In this document: in pieces, positions 40,545 to 50,579 of the stretch | How the letters are laid out: the number at the start of each line of letters is the position of its first letter | Position numbering within the stretch: position 1 is the first letter of the stretch | From: Mermis nigrescens | Taxonomy: Eukaryota; Nematoda; Enoplea; Mermithida; Mermithidae | Assembly: GCA_036768485.1 (NCBI GenBank) | Contig: JAVLUZ010000142.1 | Location: 21,418,290 to 21,482,289 of the forward strand | Direction: 5' to 3' | Length of the DNA stretch: 64,000 nucleotides | Notes under the pieces: generated by a model | Seen by the model: only the letters and a program-made list of their open reading frames with translations | What the model was told of the DNA's origin: nothing | Databases searched by the model: none | Position numbers and translations under genes: made by a program

Positions 40545-43500
40545 TCAGCGAGGCAAATACGACTGAGCGGTACGACGACCGTCAGTCGTGCGCAAATAAT
40601 CGGACGTAATGCGCGACGTAGAATGAGCGCGGTTGTTTCCACGCGACGGAATAGGCGTAAAATGCGGCGCGGCGATTTGCTGCTGAACAGGATAACGATC
40701 CTGCGATTGCGTAACCGTAACGCGTGGCACAGAAACTGTCATCAGAGCTGGACGATACGGCGCAGCGGAATCGCGACGGCGATGATTGTCCAAACGCGAC
40801 GGACGTGGACTGCGACGGCCCAAAGCAGATGGTTGGGCCGCCGGTTGAGCAGAAGCTTGCGAAGCCGATCGTTTGGCTCTAGCGGCGCGGCGTAATTGGC
40901 GACTACGTTCGACACAATTATAATGACGTTGACGCGATGTAAGACGTTCGGTAGGTTGCGACGAGACGTTAGGCTGACGAACCGTAGAGGTAATAGCAAA
41001 ATCGGTAGTACGGCGAATATGGAATGATTGTGGCGTTTCCTCAATAGCCTGCGTAGACCTACGGTCGCGTCGCTCTTGTTCCATGCGACGACGGCGTAAG
41101 GCAATTTGACCTTCAATAGATAAATCGACGGTAGATCGACGCAGTTTAGTGGGTGGCTCGTCTGTACGAGTCGCAGACGCGTCGCGGTTGCTTTGGCGGT
41201 TGCGAATTTCTTCTAATTGGCCTGGAAGAGTTATATCCAAGTAACCTTGAATTTGTTGGCGAGCGGCATAGCGTGGAAAAACGACTGGACACGTGATTGG
41301 CGGATCCGTGCGCAATCGAATTAACTGGATTTGCTTATGCGCGGTAAATAAGTCAGTGGTTGTCTCAATAATTTCAGGAAACTCGACAAAAACTTCTTTT
41401 GGAAACGGATTGAAAGCTCGTTCCACAAAAATTGATCGAAGCATACGTCGTATCTGTTCGACCATGCGCCAAGCGATTTGAGGTTCTCGATACCAAAATA
41501 GGAATCTTAAAAACCGATTGTCGAGGAATTGAAGAAGTAGTGGCGCTGACATGAAAGTCGTTGATTGAAAAGAAGGAATGAAACGAAAAGTCGACTTGTA
41601 TTCTTCGAAAAATTCGTTCATTGAACTGAAGATATCAGCCATTTGGCGAATTGTTAACGCCAAAGGAGCATGAATGTCGGGCGCAGGCATAAGACGATGC
41701 GGAAAGAATTCCGACGGAATTGTGTAGTTGGCTCGACGCACGATTTGAGGTGGTTCTAGCAACCTTGGATGATTGGCTACGAACTCTAAGCCAACTTCAT
41801 AGACCATTGAACCGGTCGTGACGTAGAATCGAGTTAGACAAAAAGTTGAATCGTTGTAGAAAGGACGCGGATGTTGCGTAAATTTGCTGAGAAACGGGAT
41901 TGGCAAGGCCGGTCGAATTTCGATTGACATATTTTGCGCGGATTGTTGACCGCTAAAAACAACTCTAGGCAATGATTGTTGCTCGTTGGCCTGATGTACA
42001 TTGTTAAAACTAGTCGAAATATGTTCGATATATTCGTTTGCCTTCGCAATTAGAGTTTCGATCAGCGGATTAGCGAATTCTTGTCCCAAAAGATTGACAA
42101 GATGAGCTCGAAAATCTTCTGTGTACATCCGATAGGCATGTTCAGCTTCCTGGCTCACAAGGAAATCTCGTTTTTGGGCGAATTCTTGCGCTTGTTGCTT
42201 ATTAAGCGACAGTGGCGCACGTTCCTTTGGTTCTTCGTGATATTCGTCCACAACCTCTAAATCTTTGAAAAATCTTTCGTGGACAGCTTGAGCAAATTCG
42301 TCTTCCAATTTTCGAATATGATCGCTTTTTTCTTTCGTTTTGCCTTCCGGAACGATCAGATATTTGTAACTGCAAGTCGGCTGATCTTGCATCATCATTT
42401 CTTCTTCAGCCGTGATTGCTGGCTGAGATGTTTGCGGAGGTTCCGCTACATCTTCACTTGGACTTCCGGAAGCTTTGTCGACAACTTCAAAAACTTCTTC
42501 ATCATAGTCGAGGGCTTCTTCTTCATTTTCGTAGACTTTATCAGGATATTTCGGCTCTGTATCTGGCCGTGAGACGGAAGTTGGCGCACTTGTGCGCTGA
42601 TCATCGTCGGTAGACGGAGGTGCAGAGACGAAAGGAGCTTGAGACGAGGATGCAGTCGATTCTTGCGACGCTTCTGGTGCTAACGTGAAAGCTGGTTGCA
42701 CCATTTCGATGTCTGATTCGTTATCATCATCGTCATATTCCTCTGCGCTCTCATCGAAGCTAGAGTTAGAATGTCTACGATCTCGTCTTCCCTTTTTGAA
42801 TTCTTCAGCCTTTTCCTTCTTTTTCTGTTCCGCAATATCTCTGCGTTTGATTCTCTCGGCGAGCTCTGCTTTAGATTTCGCAGGCATTGAGCCGGCTTGA
42901 GCCAAAGGCATATCAAATTTTCGATCCTTTTCGACTTTCTGATTTCCGGACATTTCATCTCCGGCGAATCGCTCTCTATTGGTCGGAGCCGTTAGAGCGA
43001 TATATGAGCGATCAACTGCATGACGCACTATCAAAAGATACAGATCCAGAGCACCGAGTGGATCGGTGATTAGATATCGAACCATATGATCTGGCAATGG
43101 AGCTCGATTCCAAGCTTGACCTACTGCCGTTCTGGCTGACTGACGAATTTGTAGGTTGAACATATACTGTAAAAGCGTTTGAAGACGATGATTTCCCGGA
43201 GTGGTTGCCACAGTTCTCGTGAAATTATTGGCGAGCGGAAGAGTATCAATTATTTGAGCCTCGAACACGTTGCGTTCGAATAACTCGCGATGCCTCTGAC
43301 GCTGACGGCGACTTTGCTGATAGTGTTCCCAAGCAAAAAGACGTGTCGCATACACATGAAAATATGCTATGCGGTCATTATCTGATCCGTGGCAAGCAAA
43401 GGCGACATCTGATAGTCGAATGGTGAGCAACTCATGTAGGCCAAAAGGCGGAAGTGGGAACTGTGCGACGTCCCACACAAAAACTTGACCGCGAACTGTC

Positions 43501-44033
43501 GCGATTTGGATGAAACGGACAAATGGACCGTTTGAATCGTGATGCGTGGCTCTTATGGCCCGATACTGGTCATCCCATTGGGAATATGGCAGAAAAACGC
43601 GATCATTAACAAACTCTGAGTCGAAGCCAAAAAGAAAACGACCATTTAAGGCGTTCATTGGCGCAAGAATAGCGACAATGGCCGCATATGACTGTGCGGG
43701 CAAATCTACGAAGACTATACGGATATTGCTGGCTGGGACATATGGCGCAGTCAGTGGCGCTCTGCCAAAATGCTCAAAATACCAATGACGTTGAGCCATG
43801 ATGCGACGATAACGCTGAGGTTCAGCACGCGGGCTTACAGGCGCTATATCGGCAATGAAGCCGGCACGCCCAATATGTGGAGACTCTTGACCCGTAGGTC
43901 CTGAGCGTAGCTGCAAGCGTGCAGCTGCCGCATGCAAGGCTATGAGGAATTCTGTGACATTGGACGGCGTATGGCCGTTGCAATTGAACTCTGGACGGTT
44001 GTTATCCAAGTTTTCTGACGGTTTGTCGGACAT
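40545..44033 (-). CDS. Third ORF: RNase D-like DEDDy 3'-5' exonuclease fused to a novel C-terminal region
   Basis: 1162 intact codons; the start overlaps the end of the integrase frame by 94 nt. Residues about 100-340 match the RNase D/EXOSC10 exonuclease fold. Exo I is LFGFDSEF (D138, E140); exo II is FACHGSDNDRIAY (H215, D220); the IIDTLPLAN strand follows; exo III is RYLITDPLGALDLY (Y320, D324). The family's W..RPL..H...Y pattern is present (WNRAPLPDHMVRY). All four acidic residues and the Tyr are present, so activity is plausible. Residues 380-440 are Lys/Arg then Asp/Glu rich (possible nuclear signal). About 610-960 is a globular region I do not recognise. The C-terminal 200 residues are Arg-rich. 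There is no signal peptide or membrane anchor, so it is not an envelope protein. Confidence 0.85.
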   Translation of the reverse strand: MSDKPSENLDNNRPEFNCNGHTPSNVTEFLIALHAAAARLQLRSGPTGQESPHIGRAGFIADIAPVSPRAEPQRYRRIMAQRHWYFEHFGRAPLTAPYVPASNIRIVFVDLPAQSYAAIVAILAPMNALNGRFLFGFDSEFVNDRVFLPYSQWDDQYRAIRATHHDSNGPFVRFIQIATVRGQVFVWDVAQFPLPPFGLHELLTIRLSDVAFACHGSDNDRIAYFHVYATRLFAWEHYQQSRRQRQRHRELFERNVFEAQIIDTLPLANNFTRTVATTPGNHRLQTLLQYMFNLQIRQSARTAVGQAWNRAPLPDHMVRYLITDPLGALDLYLLIVRHAVDRSYIALTAPTNRERFAGDEMSGNQKVEKDRKFDMPLAQAGSMPAKSKAELAERIKRRDIAEQKKKEKAEEFKKGRRDRRHSNSSFDESAEEYDDDDNESDIEMVQPAFTLAPEASQESTASSSQAPFVSAPPSTDDDQRTSAPTSVSRPDTEPKYPDKVYENEEEALDYDEEVFEVVDKASGSPSEDVAEPPQTSQPAITAEEEMMMQDQPTCSYKYLIVPEGKTKEKSDHIRKLEDEFAQAVHERFFKDLEVVDEYHEEPKERAPLSLNKQQAQEFAQKRDFLVSQEAEHAYRMYTEDFRAHLVNLLGQEFANPLIETLIAKANEYIEHISTSFNNVHQANEQQSLPRVVFSGQQSAQNMSIEIRPALPIPFLSKFTQHPRPFYNDSTFCLTRFYVTTGSMVYEVGLEFVANHPRLLEPPQIVRRANYTIPSEFFPHRLMPAPDIHAPLALTIRQMADIFSSMNEFFEEYKSTFRFIPSFQSTTFMSAPLLLQFLDNRFLRFLFWYREPQIAWRMVEQIRRMLRSIFVERAFNPFPKEVFVEFPEIIETTTDLFTAHKQIQLIRLRTDPPITCPVVFPRYAARQQIQGYLDITLPGQLEEIRNRQSNRDASATRTDEPPTKLRRSTVDLSIEGQIALRRRRMEQERRDRRSTQAIEETPQSFHIRRTTDFAITSTVRQPNVSSQPTERLTSRQRHYNCVERSRQLRRAARAKRSASQASAQPAAQPSALGRRSPRPSRLDNHRRRDSAAPYRPALMTVSVPRVTVTQSQDRYPVQQQIAAPHFTPIPSRGNNRAHSTSRITSDYLRTTDGRRTAQSYLPR

Positions 44034-45268
44034 AGTTGAGTAAAATAGGGTTCTGAAAAAGGGTAAACGTTATTTAGGGGAACCGCATGAGTAGATTTAG
44101 ACATAACGAGTAGACGGACGGGAACGCATTCCTTTTTATGGCGTTCACTAGCCGGTAATTCTGAGAAATCTATGACTATCCCAGGGCAGACGGGACGACG
44201 TGGGACCTGAACTAGTACAATATCGCCTGGAATATATGCGCGTTTCTCCGAAATTAAATCGGAAAACGGCAATTTTGGCGATTGCAATAACCTATTTCGA
44301 TGAACTAAATGAGTCACGAGCGGATTGTGTACATAGACAATCCGAGCTGTTTCGGAAGTTGGCAGTTCAGTTATACGATATGGACCCACTTGCTTAGGAG
44401 CAAGCTTTCCTTGGTTCGAGGGAATAACTGCTTTGTTATTCAGATAAACAATATCGTTAACCGAAAAAGTTGTTTCGGAAACATTTTTATCATATTGTCG
44501 CTTCTGATGCGTACGCGCTTTCGCTAAATTAATGGCTGCAGCCTCATGTAAGTCACGTAAGGAGTGAACTAGGCTGGCTAAATACGCTTCAACTTGGTTA
44601 GGCGATTCAGGGTCAAGGGTTAAATCATTCAAGATTTGAATATCTAACGGAAAGGATGGCTCTCGACCATAAAGTAAGACAAATGGCGATAAATTCGTCG
44701 AGGCCTGAGGCGTTGCTCGATAAGCAAACAACGCAAATGGGAGATACTGTTCCCAATCATATTGGTCACGAGCACTTAGCTTTGATAAACAGTCAATCAA
44801 CGTTCGATTATACCTCTCAACCAAACCATCACATTGGGGATGATACGGTGTTGTAAAAATTTTCTGGATATGCAATATTTTGCATATTTCAGAAACTAAC
44901 GTTGATGTAAAATTCGATCCTTGATCTGTCAAAAAACGTCTAGGCACTCCGTGTCTAGGTATGATTTCACGAAGCAAAAGATTTGCGATCGTAGTAGCTT
45001 TTATGTCCGAAACAGGAAATGCTTCTACATATTTCGTGAAATAGTCCATGAAAACTACAACTTGATCATTTCCAGAGATAGATTTTGGCATGTGAAGACA
45101 ATCACATGCGATGAGATCAAAAGGAGCACTGACTTCAATCGGTTTTAGGGGTACCGATGCTGGAATTGACGAGATCTTACGTTGCAGACATGTATGGCAA
45201 TTTTTACACCATGCAATGACATCGTTTTCCATTCTTGGCCACCAATATCTCATTTGGATATTGGGCAA
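43940..45268 (-). pseudogene. Retrotransposon integrase (C-terminal part of pol)
   Basis: Zinc-binding CKNCHTC (with the His pair lying upstream of this ATG, before it in the same frame), and the DDE core: D56 (ACDCLHM), D115 (LTDQGSN), E151 (LVERYNRTL), spaced D-58-D-35-E, with QVGPYRI as the GPY module. It is the same frame as the RT/RNase H piece, from which an in-frame TGA (45395-45397) separates it. The catalytic residues are intact. Confidence 0.93.
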
Positions 45269-45394
45269 AATTTTTCGGGCTGAGAAATGAGCACCAAAAA
45301 TTGAGTCATGAAATTCTGATAGGATAAAACGACGTAGAGATTTAGGTATGACGAGTTGATAGATGACTTGTGGGCTACGTTTGGGTTGAAAACG

Positions 45395-46369
45395 TCAAAA
45401 AAGTAGATCTTGACTGACGAAAAATTCATCGCGATACTTCTTCTCGGAAAGATCATCGAGAGAATCGCGGATTTTGACGATTTCAGGGTCAAGTCGTTGT
45501 TCTGCCAACAGTTTAGCTGGCGTTAGCATTTCTGCTTTTTCTGCATCTGTCAGCATATTTCTTTCATAATATACCGGTGGTACATTTCTATTCGCTTTTG
45601 ACGTAGTAGGTATGTCGGGCGGATTATCATCCTCTTCCGACTCGGATTTCTCGGATTCTAGATTAGCTAAGTTCACAACTGCTTTTCTTTCAGCTTTATA
45701 CTTTCGCTCGTTTTCATCATATTTGGGATGACGCGAAAGTAAATCAGCGGCACAATTATATGCGCCGGGGACATACACAATTTTATACGTGTATTCTTGA
45801 AGCTTAAGTCCCCATCTTCGAAGACGACTAGACGGGTCTTTGACGTTTACTAGCCATGTTAAAGCTTGGTGGTCTGTTTCAACCACGAACTCTGTACCGT
45901 AGAGATAGTGACGATAGTATTTAATCGCCCACACAACGGCTAGAGCTTCTTTCTCTGACGTGGCGTAATTGCACTCAGCTGAATTCAAGACTCGGCTTGC
46001 ATAGCTGAGTATGAAGCGATTACCCGACGGCAGATGCTTTTGGGTGAGAATCGCACCTAAAGCATAGTTGCTGGCATCAGTTGTCAATATGAACTGATGT
46101 TTATCGTCAAACTTTGGCAATTGTAGGATTGGCGGAGAAGTGAAAGCATCCTTGATTTTTTCGAAAGCTTCTTGATGCTTTTCAGTCCAAACGAAAGGTA
46201 TATCTTTTCGTAATAAGTTGAAAAGTGGCTTAGCTACTTTTGCGAGATCTTTTACAAACTTTTTGAACCAATGGACAAGGCCAAGGAATTTTTGCACGCC
46301 TTTCACATTTTTCGGAGTTGGAAAACTTCGTGACATCTGCAACTTTCGTTGGGTCTGGCGCGATCCCAA
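45395..46369 (-). pseudogene. RT thumb / RNase H part of pol, after a frameshift
   Basis: It continues the reverse transcriptase (KNVKGVQKFLGLVHWFKKF) and contains Ty3-type RNase H: LTTDASNYALGAIL, EKEALAVVWAIKYYRHYL and ETDHQALTWL. A one-base shift near 46320 separates it from the upstream frame; the overlap of the two frames is about 140 nt. It ends at a TGA followed by CGT. Confidence 0.93.
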
Positions 46370-48242
46370 AAGAACTAATTCTATGCCCTAAAAATTGCAC
46401 TTCGTTGTGGGCAAAATGGCATTTGTCCGGCTTAATGCGCAAATCTGCGTCACTCAAGGCCTTAAAAACTTTCTCTAAGTCTTGAAGATGTTCTGGAAAA
46501 GTTCGGGAAAAAACTATGATATCGTTGATGTAAACTAGGCATTTGTTCCAGTTTAGTCCTGCTAGAACTAATTCCATTAAGCGTTGAAAATCTGCTGGCG
46601 CATTTTTCAGTCCAAAAGGTAACACATTGAATTCATAGTGACCGACAGGGCAAATGAAAGCTGTCTTCTCCCGTGATTCTTCGTCTAACGGGATTTGCCA
46701 ATAACCTGATTTGAGATCTAGCGTAGAAAAATACGCTGCCGATCCGAGAGCATCGAAATAATCTTCGATTTGAGGTAACGGATACACTTGGGTCTTGGTC
46801 ACTTCATTTAGGCGACGATAGTCTACAACTGGACGCAAAGAACCATCCTTTTTACCGATTAGGAATAACGGACTAGCCCATGGGCTTGTAGTTGGACGAA
46901 TCACTTTATCAGCTAACATTTCGTCGATAACTGCTTGCATCGCTTTTCGACGCGAATGTTCGACGCGATATGTTTTTCCTGTGATAGGTGGACTATCGCC
47001 TGTATCGATATGATGCTTTAGAAGTGGCGTTCGGCCTAAGGGTTCTCCTTTTAAGGCAAAAATTGAGGAATAACGCTGGCACAGATCACGAACCTGCTGT
47101 TGCTGATGAGCATTTATTGCCGAACCATTTAAGGCTTTGTTGATCGAAGCAAAAAGTTTGGGTGCTCTATCGTCTGATAGGGCGACATGAGACACAATTT
47201 CAGCTTCAGTCGTTAAAGAACCTATGAATTCTCCAATATCTATGGTGATAGGTGACTTAGACGTGTTACAGACGCGAAGCGGAAAAACAGGGACTGATGT
47301 ATCGATGATAGCTGGTGCAACGAACAGTGATTTGCTTAGCATGAAATCATTATCAGGTTCGAAAAGAGCAATTTCGTCATTGAATTGACCACAACAAACA
47401 TATCCGGGCGTCACAACTTCGTGACGCGGTTGAATGACAATAGATTCGGTAACAGTTACGCGAGCACAAACTGGACACGCTGTTTGCGCATCAGGGTTTA
47501 CGCGTAAATGTTTTTTGTCATTTGCGGATAGTAATTCGACACGAAAACCATTGGCAAAAGCACAATCTTCGACTGTGTTGACAAAAAGTAATGCTTGTTT
47601 GCAAAAATCGAAGCCAAGAAGCAAATCTTCCGGTAAGTCATCGATGACTAAGACAACAGCCGGAGTTGTTTGTTCTGCGACTGTGATATGCATGATATAG
47701 GTGAAACGCACGGTTGCTGTCATTTTCCCAATTCCGTGAACAACATGCGCTGCTTGCTTCGGTGGCAATTTGAAACCTAAACGCAGAAAAGCGCTTGTGG
47801 TCATCATTGTGACTTGCGATCCTGTGTCAATTAACGCAGGGAGCTTTATTCCGTTGATTTCTGCTAAGATAGTAGGCAAATTCGTAGATGCATGGCTAAC
47901 AACGGTTTTATTAGCTGCATCCTGGGTTTTGACCTGCGAATTTAGCTTTTCGTAGACTGCTAAACGTTTCTGTAAACGATGATATTCTTCGAGAAATGCT
48001 TGAGATGCAAAAAGCTGTTCCGAATTTTCGGAAGTCGAGACAGACGAAGTTACGATGTTTTCGTTATTAGATGACGGTTGGGTCGGTTGCGGTGGGGGAA
48101 ACGTAACGGTGGGTGTGGAGGATACCGAATACGTAACTGCCGGGGGGTTAGAACGCACAGATTGCTGCGGAAATTGTCGATACGCGTTATTCGGCTGGCG
48201 ATAATTCTGAGAATGTTCTGCAAAACGATTATTTGCAAACAT
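46230..48242 (-). pseudogene. Protease and reverse transcriptase part of pol
   Basis: Aspartic protease ALIDTGS (D139) with the partner LLLGFDF. Reverse transcriptase with SPWASPLFLIGKKDGSLR, STLDLKSGYWQI (catalytic Asp), VLPFGLKNAPADFQRLM and the active-site loop YINDIIVFS near residue 573. The usual YxDD reads YIND (codon 46524-46526), which should abolish polymerisation. It is in frame with gag across a TGA (48336-48338). Confidence 0.94.
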
Positions 48243-48335
48243 ATTTCTTTCATTGTCATAGTATCGCGTGTTACTGTAAGGATTACGGTAGTTTTGGCGA
48301 TTACCGTAATTTTGCCAAAAATCATTGCTCGGACG

Positions 48336-48905
48336 TCAAAAATCTTGACGGGAGTCGTAATTTTGAGACGTAGATGGATACTGTGAGTTTTGAAACACAC
48401 GAGAATTATACGGAGTACGGTAGTTTGATCGCCACGATGATGAATTGTTTTGAAACATTGGCCTGGATTGACTACGGTATCGATTCGCGTACTCACTAGG
48501 ATTGTGAGCTTCGCTGTTGCGGTAATTTCGGTTGTTGTTTTGCTGACGCCGAAAACATTCATCTCTGGTGTGGCCCATGTGTTTGCAATACACGCAATAT
48601 CGTTGCGCTAAAGCATTAGATGTCTCTGGACGCGATTGACGAAAAGACGTAGATTGACAGGGGGTCTCATTTTGACTATACGTTGAACGCCGAAAATTAT
48701 TTTTTGGCAACACGCTACTGGATGCTGCAGCGGCAGTTGCTGGTAAATATGGCGTAGGCTGCTTAGCTGAAGCATACTGTAGGTTCGCAAACTCTATGCA
48801 ACGCGCAGCATGAAGAAAATCTTGAAGCGGTGCTTCAGGCGCTCTTTTGTAAGCTTTTCTCGCGATATCTGGGTTCATCCCTTTTCTGAGCTGATGACGG
48901 AGCAT
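48336..48905 (-). pseudogene. gag C-terminal part with CCHC zinc knuckle
   Basis: The nucleocapsid knuckle CVYCKHMGHTRDEC (CX2CX4HX4C) is followed by an Asn/Arg/Tyr-rich tail. It is in frame with the gag N-terminal piece upstream, separated by TGA at 48948-48950, and with pol downstream, separated by TGA at 48336-48338. The second TGA sits exactly at the gag/pol border. Confidence 0.9.
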
Positions 48906-48947
48906 TTTCTCAAAAGCTATCGAGTCAACTTGAATTTCTGGTTGAGC

Positions 48948-50357
48948 TCAAATGAGATCTTCGCGTAACGCCAAAAAATAAGCGTTCACAGACTCTGATG
49001 GGTGCTGTTTTCGCTCAAGAAATCTATCAAACAATGTATCTGAGTCGATAGGCCGAAACTCTGCAATTAATGCTTGTTTCGTGAGTTCATAAGATTCGCG
49101 AACGTCGTTAGGTAAGGAGCAAAACAATCTAGTCGTATAGGTATCAAAAAACGATGGCAACAATTCTAGACACGATCTTTCATCAATTCTATAGCCATTT
49201 GCTAATCGCTCAAGTTCGTGAAAAAATCCACGGATATCTGTTTTTTCACCTTGAAAAAACTTCTTATTGGCTATCGTGTACTGAATTTGTTGCAAAAATG
49301 GACCTCTATTCATAGAATCAGCTAGGTAGCGAATACCTGTATTCTCTGAGCTATCAGACGACGTGTCACGATGTCGACGCCGTGAACGTCTTGAAGAAGA
49401 TCTATGACGCCTGGGACTTTCCGGCGGAGAGTCAGTAGCTTGATCCGGATAGTGAACTCTTCGGTTCTGTTGATTCTGAGGTGGGTTCTGATCCTGCGGG
49501 ATCGATGCACCTGTATTTGGCACGAAAATTTGATTCTGCGGAATATGCATCGCATGAAGTGGCGGAAGTTCAGCATTTACGGGATTAGCTTGGTTCGCGG
49601 CCGGTTGAACGGCTGGCGAAACGATCTGTACTCGCGGAGACAGTTCAACATTTGCAAAACGAGCTAAATGTTGCTGCTCAGCGTTTACAGAAACGGTAGG
49701 ACGCGATAGACGTGACGCGATTTGCTGATTAGGGAGCACTGGAATAGACGAACGGCGGACTGGCGTTGACGTTGCAAGCTGCACGCGCGAATCCGAGTCA
49801 GCATTTGCAAAGCGAGCTAAATGCTGCTGGTCCGCGTTTGCAGTGACGTTGGGCACCGGTTGCGGCTCAACAGGTTGCAAATCAGGGTTTGCAGAGTTTG
49901 CATTTTGCAACTGTGCATGCACATGTTCAACAGCTATACGTTCAAGCCGATTTTCCAAATCTTGCATATGCGCGAACATCGCATTCAAGAGATTATTTGA
50001 ATTGCCATTTTCGGTTATCCGATTCACATTTGTGTCGGAAACCGATCTTTGCGGATTTGGAATCGTCGTTTCGTTCAAAATCTGACGAAGAGTAATATTG
50101 TCGTCGTTTGCAACTTGATTATCTATCGGAGCGTCAACACTGTTGTCCTGAGTTTGGACACCTAGCGTTTGATTTGTATTCACAACGCTGTCTGCGCTTG
50201 CACAATTTTGTGCACTGGCGCTATTATCTGAATCTGAGTCATTTGACACATTTCTAGATGATTTAGGAGTATTAGCCTGCTTAGGCGACTTATCTGGGGT
50301 TTTTCTCCCAGTTTTGGTCATTTTTCCTGCTAGTTTTTTGCCTGGCATGACAGACAA
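48948..50357 (-). pseudogene. gag N-terminal and capsid part
   Basis: Starts MSVMPGKKLAGKM with a basic then Ser/Asn/Gln-rich low-complexity region (to about 340). A retrotransposon gag/capsid domain follows, recognisable from FFHELERLANGYRIDE and LPNDVRESYELTKQALIAEF. The frame stops at TGA 48948-48950 inside the capsid region and resumes in the same frame. Confidence 0.88.
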
Positions 50358-50560
50358 ATTGAGATTAAGATCAGGACGAAAAATTTATGTCACAACCCCA
50401 ATCTCGACCAAGAAAAATATGCACACGAACACAATAGAGTTAAAAATGCACACGAACAGTCAAATGTTAAGAATGCACACGAACACAATATGATTACGCA
50501 AAGTGGAAATATTTTTTGAAAATTTTAGGCAGAAAATGAAACGATGTTAGCTCGGCCGGT

Positions 50561-50578
50561 CGTCGTGAATGACCTCCA
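50561..50578 (-). promoter_or_regulatory. Probable primer-binding site
   Basis: One base from the 5' LTR, the minus strand reads TGGAGGTCATTCACGAC. TGG at this place is the expected complement of a tRNA 3' CCA. The tRNA was not identified. Confidence 0.6.
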
Positions 50579-50579
50579 A

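Noticed and set aside
40545..44033. Envelope gene, as suggested by its position after pol
   Set aside because: No signal peptide, membrane anchor or cleavage site. The N-terminal part is an exonuclease domain and the C-terminal end is Arg-rich.
40545..44033. Host RNase D-type gene lying by chance at this place
   Set aside because: It lies between matching LTRs, in the pol orientation, overlaps the integrase end by 94 nt and has no introns.
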